A stretch of DNA of 64,000 nucleotides from Streptomyces sp. NBC_00554 (lineage in GTDB: Bacteria > Actinomycetota > Actinomycetes > Streptomycetales > Streptomycetaceae). Shown here one piece after another: positions 60,344 to 64,000 of this stretch. The notes beneath the pieces were generated by a model that saw only the letters and a list, made by a program, of their open reading frames with translations, ran no database searches and was not told where the DNA came from. The translations under genes were made by a program, and so were the position numbers. The first letter of the stretch is position 1. Every line of letters starts with the position of its first letter. The stretch covers positions 3,224,001-3,288,000 of the forward strand of contig NZ_CP107799.1 of NCBI RefSeq assembly GCF_041431135.1, read 5' to 3'.

Positions 60344-61021
60344 GTGGACAAGATCGTACGGGCCTGGGTCGACGGCTGGGTCGTCTCGCGCGGGGCGGCT
60401 CCGCCGATGGTCGAGCCGTGGGGATACACGGTCGACGTGGGGCAGCCGGAGCACGTCTCGCGGCACGTTCTCGGGATGACGAACGAAGCGGTCGAGGAGG
60501 CGACGGTCCGGAAGGTCGCCGACGGGGTGACCGGGGCCGGGGTGTGGCTCAAGGTGTTCGCCGAGCCGTCCACCGTCGGGCCCTGGCTCGGCGAGGGCTG
60601 GTGGGTCGACCCCGAGCCCGGCTATCTGATGTCGGTGCCGCTCGCCGGCGCGCCCGGGCGAGCCACCCAGGACGGCCACGCCCTCGACGTATCCGTCCCC
60701 GACGGCTACCGCCTGCGCACCTGGTCTCGCGGCGGCGTCACCCGCGTCCTGCTCGCCGCGCCCGACGGCTCCTGGGCCGCGCGCGGCCAGATCGCCCCCA
60801 CGGGCGAGACCGCGGTGGTCGACCAGATAGAGACGTCCGCGCGGCACCGCAGGCGAGGGTTCGGCCGCCTGGTGATGCGCACGCTGACGCACGCGGCGGT
60901 CGCGCAGGGCGCCGTGACCGGCGTACTGGGCGGAACGCCGGATGGGCGGGCGCTGTACGAGTCTCTCGGGTGGCGCGTGGAGGCGACGCTGACGAGCGCG
61001 AAGTTCACGGGCGGCGCCTGA
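60344..61021 (+). CDS. GNAT-family N-acetyltransferase
   Basis: 225 aa from the GTG at 60344 (GGGGG seven bases upstream). Acetyl-CoA motif in QIETSARHRRRGFGRLVMRTLTHAA and terminal ALYESLGW. N-terminal 110 residues variable (VDGWVVSRGAAPP). Unknown substrate; same orientation as the preceding GNAT gene. Confidence 0.85.
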   Translation: MDKIVRAWVDGWVVSRGAAPPMVEPWGYTVDVGQPEHVSRHVLGMTNEAVEEATVRKVADGVTGAGVWLKVFAEPSTVGPWLGEGWWVDPEPGYLMSVPLAGAPGRATQDGHALDVSVPDGYRLRTWSRGGVTRVLLAAPDGSWAARGQIAPTGETAVVDQIETSARHRRRGFGRLVMRTLTHAAVAQGAVTGVLGGTPDGRALYESLGWRVEATLTSAKFTGGA

Positions 61022-61328
61022 CGCCGGAGCCTCCCTCCTTCAGGCCGGTACCGCCACGGCTTCGCAAGCCCCCCGCACGACGGACACCCACTGCTCGGCA
61101 GGGGGAGGGCCGACCCGGCATCCCCGAACCGGCACATCGACCGCCCGGAGCCCGGCGCGCCCGACCGCCGGGCTCCCCCCACGCGGTAGCCGTACTTCGC
61201 GCGCCCCCCGAGCGCGCCTTCCCTCGCCATGGAACCAACGCAGAGCATGCGGACGATAGCGAAGCGTGACTGCACTTGCTGCCGTGGCTGGGGAGGCCCC
61301 GGCTCGCGAACGATCCGACCGGGGCACC

Positions 61329-61955
61329 ATGACGTCAACTCCGGCCCAGGGGACGGCGGACGACCCGCCCGGCCCGCCGGCCTCCACGTACGACGCAGAA
61401 CTGATCCAGGCCGTCGCGGCGGGCGACCCGTACGCCCTGCACCGGCTGATGGTCCGCAACAGCCCCTGGTTGCAGGCGAGACTGCTTCAGCGCCGTATCG
61501 CGCTGGACGTGGTCGACGACGTACTGCAGGAAACGTTCATCGCGGTGAACTACAGCGCGGGGACCTACCGCGACGGCAACGCGCGCGGCTGGCTGTGGAC
61601 CATCGCCCAGCGCAAGCTCGTCGACCAGTTGCGTAAACGCGGCCGACTTGACGCGGCCGTCGAGCGTGAGGGGGCGCTGGCCCGCTCGGCCACCACTCTG
61701 GTCGCGCCCTCCGCCGAGGACGCCGCCCTGGGCACGCAGCTCACCGGCACCTCCGTCGGCGACGCGCTGACGACCCTGCCCGACGACGCGCGGGAGATCC
61801 TGACGCTCCGCTATGTCGACGGCTTCAGCGTGCGCGAGACGGCGGAGCGGCTCGGCATCAGCCAGGGCACGGTGAAGAGCCGGGCCAGCCGCGCCTGCGA
61901 AGAACTCCGAGGCCGGCTGGGCGCGTTGCGCCGCCAAGGGGGTGAACGACGATGA
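61329..61955 (+). CDS. ECF RNA polymerase sigma factor
   Basis: 208 aa from the ATG at 61329. Region 2: DVVDDVLQETFIAVNYSAGTYRDG and GWLWTIAQRKLVDQLRKRGR. Region 4: LPDDAREILTLRYVDGFSVRETAERLGISQGTVKSRASRACEEL. The stop overlaps the anti-sigma start (ATGA). It heads a four-gene operon with anti-sigma, membrane protein and ABC ATPase, presumably responding to envelope stress or a peptide (inference). Confidence 0.92.
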   Translation: MTSTPAQGTADDPPGPPASTYDAELIQAVAAGDPYALHRLMVRNSPWLQARLLQRRIALDVVDDVLQETFIAVNYSAGTYRDGNARGWLWTIAQRKLVDQLRKRGRLDAAVEREGALARSATTLVAPSAEDAALGTQLTGTSVGDALTTLPDDAREILTLRYVDGFSVRETAERLGISQGTVKSRASRACEELRGRLGALRRQGGERR

Positions 61956-62887
61956 CCGCCGGATGCCCACCGCACGAGTGGCTCGTTCGATACGCGCTCG
62001 GCGAGCCGACGGGTCCGGACCGGCGTCAGGGACCGGGCACAGGCCCGGATCCGGGGCTCGCCGCGGCAGAGGCGCATCTGGACGCCTGCGACGACTGCAC
62101 GCGGATCATCGTCCGGCAGGTGCGCCGCGGCCCGTACGCGGCACATCTCGACGCCTTGCACGTCCGAGTCATGACGGCCGTGGATTCACCGCCCCGCCGC
62201 CCGCTGCCCCTCGGCTCACCGTCCCGCCACTCGTTGCCCGGACTGAGCGCCGCCCCCGCCCTGCGCTGGTCCTGGGCGGCGGCGCTCCTCGGCGTCTGCG
62301 CCACCGGGGTCGTACTGGCGCAGCTGGCCGGGGCACGGGATCTGAGCACCGGGTGGCTGCTTCCGTGGCTGCTGATGTGCGCTCCCCTGCTGCCGCTGCT
62401 GGGCGTGGCCATGAGCTACGGGCCGCAGGCCGACCCCTTCCACGAGGTGGCCGCGGTCTCGCCGTCCGGCGGGATCAAACTGCTGCTGTGGCGTACCGGC
62501 CAGATCCTCGCCGTCTGTCTGCCGGTGCTGACGCTGACGGGCTTCCTGCTCCCGCGCGGCCAGGTGCCGCTGTCCGCCGCGGCCTGGCTGCTGCCCTCCC
62601 TCGGTCTGACCCTGGCCACGCTGGCGCTCGGCTCGTGGCTGGGCTGCGGGCCGGCCGCGGTGCTGACGGGCGGTGGCTGGCTGGCGGCGGTGGGGGTACC
62701 GGTGGCGGCACGGCTGATGGTGGACCCTGCGGTACGTCCCCGGATCGAAGTGGCGTTGCTGCTCGATGCCCTGTCGCCGCTCATGAGCCCTACGGCGCAG
62801 GGAGGGTGGGCGCTGGGTGCCGGGGTCTGCTGTGTGGTGCTGTTCGCCCGTCGTCGCGCGTTCGGCGGGGCGGTGGGGGCGTGCTGA
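61952..62887 (+). CDS. Membrane anti-sigma factor
   Basis: 311 aa. N-terminal zinc-finger-like H-x3-C-x2-C in AHLDACDDCTRII (with an upstream Cys-His in GCPPHEWL) binds the ECF factor; then about six transmembrane helices from residue 105 on. A larger membrane part than simple anti-sigma factors, so it may itself sense a membrane signal or work with the ABC transporter. Overlaps sigma and the next gene by 4-7 nt. Confidence 0.85.
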   Translation: MTAGCPPHEWLVRYALGEPTGPDRRQGPGTGPDPGLAAAEAHLDACDDCTRIIVRQVRRGPYAAHLDALHVRVMTAVDSPPRRPLPLGSPSRHSLPGLSAAPALRWSWAAALLGVCATGVVLAQLAGARDLSTGWLLPWLLMCAPLLPLLGVAMSYGPQADPFHEVAAVSPSGGIKLLLWRTGQILAVCLPVLTLTGFLLPRGQVPLSAAAWLLPSLGLTLATLALGSWLGCGPAAVLTGGGWLAAVGVPVAARLMVDPAVRPRIEVALLLDALSPLMSPTAQGGWALGAGVCCVVLFARRRAFGGAVGAC

Positions 62888-63483
62888 GATCTGCGCGGGG
62901 CAGGGCTCGGGTCAGCCCGCTGCTGACCGAGTTGCGCCGGGGTCCGGCGTTCAAGGTGTTCTGCGCCGTGGTGGCGGTGCAGGTGGTGCTGAAGGCAACG
63001 AGGACGCTTTTCGACCAGTCGTCCCTGCCGACCCTGCTGCTCGCGATGTCGGCGTTCGCGGTGTGCGCGGGGTGGCACGGCGCGCGTGAACGGCGGTGTC
63101 GTACCCGGTGGTTGGGACAGGTCGCGGTCCGCTCGGCCTTGCACCGCTTCCTGCTGGCGGCGGTACCGGCCGTGTTCTGGCCACTCGCCGCCGCCCTGCC
63201 GTTGCTGCAGCCGGGCTTCAGCGGCGATCCGCTCGGCCTCCTCTACTTCGGCGCCGCCATCGCCCAGGCCACTGCGATAGGGACGCTGGCAGCGTTCGCG
63301 CTGGGCCGCCTGGTGCCGTTCCGACTACTGGCCCCCGTACTCGCCGTCGGCGCCTACTACCTCCTCGCACTCCTGTACGTCGGCTCGCTCACCGCGGACC
63401 CGGTGAGCACACCGGAACCGAAGCCCGCCGCCACCGAAACGGACCAGCCCGCCCCCGTACCCCGCCCGGAGGAAACACCGTGA
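62881..63483 (+). CDS. Membrane protein, probable ABC permease partner
   Basis: 200 aa from the GTG at 62881, overlapping the anti-sigma stop. Five or so hydrophobic segments (AFKVFCAVVAVQVVLKA, LLLAMSAFAVCAG, AVPAVFWPLAAALPLL and more) and a Pro/Glu/Thr-rich C-terminal tail. It lies directly before the ATPase gene with a 4-nt overlap, so a transporter membrane subunit is likely, but the family is not recognised. Confidence 0.7.
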   Translation: MLRSARGRARVSPLLTELRRGPAFKVFCAVVAVQVVLKATRTLFDQSSLPTLLLAMSAFAVCAGWHGARERRCRTRWLGQVAVRSALHRFLLAAVPAVFWPLAAALPLLQPGFSGDPLGLLYFGAAIAQATAIGTLAAFALGRLVPFRLLAPVLAVGAYYLLALLYVGSLTADPVSTPEPKPAATETDQPAPVPRPEETP

Positions 63484-64000
63484 TCACCGCGGACGACCTG
63501 ACCATTCGACACCGCCGCAGGACCGCCGTCGACGGCATCACCCTCCACCTCTCCACCGGGGTCCACGGCCTCCTGGGCCCGAACGGCGCCGGAAAGACGT
63601 CGCTGATGCGGGTCCTGGCCACCGCCGCTTCCCCCTCCGCGGGACGCCTCGGCCTCCTGGGCGAGGACCCCACGCACTACGCGGGAATCCAGGCGGTAAG
63701 ACGCCAACTCGGCTATCTACCGCAGGAGTTCGGGGTGTACCGGCACTTCACGGTGCGGGAGTTCCTCGGTTACGCGGCCTGGCTGAAGGACGTACCCGGC
63801 CGCGAAGTCCCGCTGGCCGTGGAACGCGCCGCGCACCGCACCGACCTCACCGACCGCCTCGACACGAGGCTGCGCACGCTCAGCGGAGGCATGAAACAGC
63901 GCGTCGGAATCGCCCAGGCCGTGGTGAACGACCCCGCGCTGCTCCTGCTCGACGAGCCCACGACCGGCCTCGACCCCCGTCAGCGCGAGCGGTTCCACGC
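63480..64000 (+). CDS. ABC transporter ATP-binding protein, 3' end cut by window edge
   Basis: Begins GTG at 63480. Walker A GLLGPNGAGKTSLMRVL, signature LSGGMKQRVGIAQA, Walker B LLLLDEPTTGLDPRQ, all present; Q-loop LGYLPQEFGVY. The visible 173 residues are complete through the Walker B; the rest lies outside. Cytoplasmic partner of the preceding membrane protein; last member seen of the sigma/anti-sigma operon. Confidence 0.93.
   Translation, partial: MITADDLTIRHRRRTAVDGITLHLSTGVHGLLGPNGAGKTSLMRVLATAASPSAGRLGLLGEDPTHYAGIQAVRRQLGYLPQEFGVYRHFTVREFLGYAAWLKDVPGREVPLAVERAAHRTDLTDRLDTRLRTLSGGMKQRVGIAQAVVNDPALLLLDEPTTGLDPRQRERFH

Noticed and set aside
1..64000. CRISPR array
   Set aside because: No regularly spaced identical repeats with unique spacers seen; tandem repeats at 45237 and 10551 are contiguous or coding.

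Overview
The window is high-GC actinobacterial chromosome and fits Streptomyces. It has GTG starts, 4-bp ATGA/GTGA operon overlaps, a four-gene roadblock 'conservon', an NrtL gene beside lysA, an HspR-type HAIR operator in front of lon, stand-alone Ku and LigD-polymerase genes, and many secreted cell-wall proteins.

Left edge (1-3.4 kb): core genes lysA (cut by the edge), nrtL and an orphan receiver protein, ending at an intact tRNA-Arg(CCG) gene.

Island (3.4-24.4 kb): this tRNA gene is an integration hotspot. Its last 43 nt recur exactly at 14031 and 23888, and a decayed fourth copy lies at 21337. The three exact copies delimit two tandem elements of actinomycete integrative (AICE) type. Element 1 (3.4-14.0 kb) has a tyrosine integrase, frameshifted xis, CP-rich small ORF, RRQRL protein, DUF2637/SpdB protein, HTH/PLD-like regulator, Nudix, HD and GntR genes. 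Element 2 (14.0-23.9 kb) has its own integrase but no xis, a fragment of a TPR regulator, and phosphotransferase and GntR genes. Neither element keeps recognisable rep or tra genes. Deletion junctions, frameshifts and a nonsense codon show both are decaying. Both carry cargo that may be immunity-related: a 1059-aa HTH-NTPase-TPR protein with a recent perfect internal duplication; a coiled-coil HTH protein divergent from a small membrane protein; a small protein paired with a Clp-fold SDH-family protease; and a beta-family protein. Beyond the last att site lies a third, broken integrase.

Accessory block (24.4-31 kb): ECF41-type sigma factor beside an NDH-2-like flavoprotein, TMEM175-like channel, secreted NPP1-type protein, and a ketosynthase with an extra N-terminal domain.

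Chromosomal block (31-64 kb): ku and ligD-polymerase (end joining), a vanadium haloperoxidase-like protein, NERD protein, small phosphatase, lipoprotein-histidine kinase pair, SH3 protein, an FtsW/RodA-PBP pair (peptidoglycan synthesis), DUF3291, ADP-ribosylglycohydrolase, AurF-like oxygenase with TetR, NlpC/P60 hydrolase, a flavin monooxygenase next to the conservon cvnA-D, PP2C-like phosphatase, MarR, GH25 muramidase, lon, two GNAT proteins, and a translationally coupled ECF sigma/anti-sigma/membrane protein/ABC-ATPase operon that runs off the right edge.
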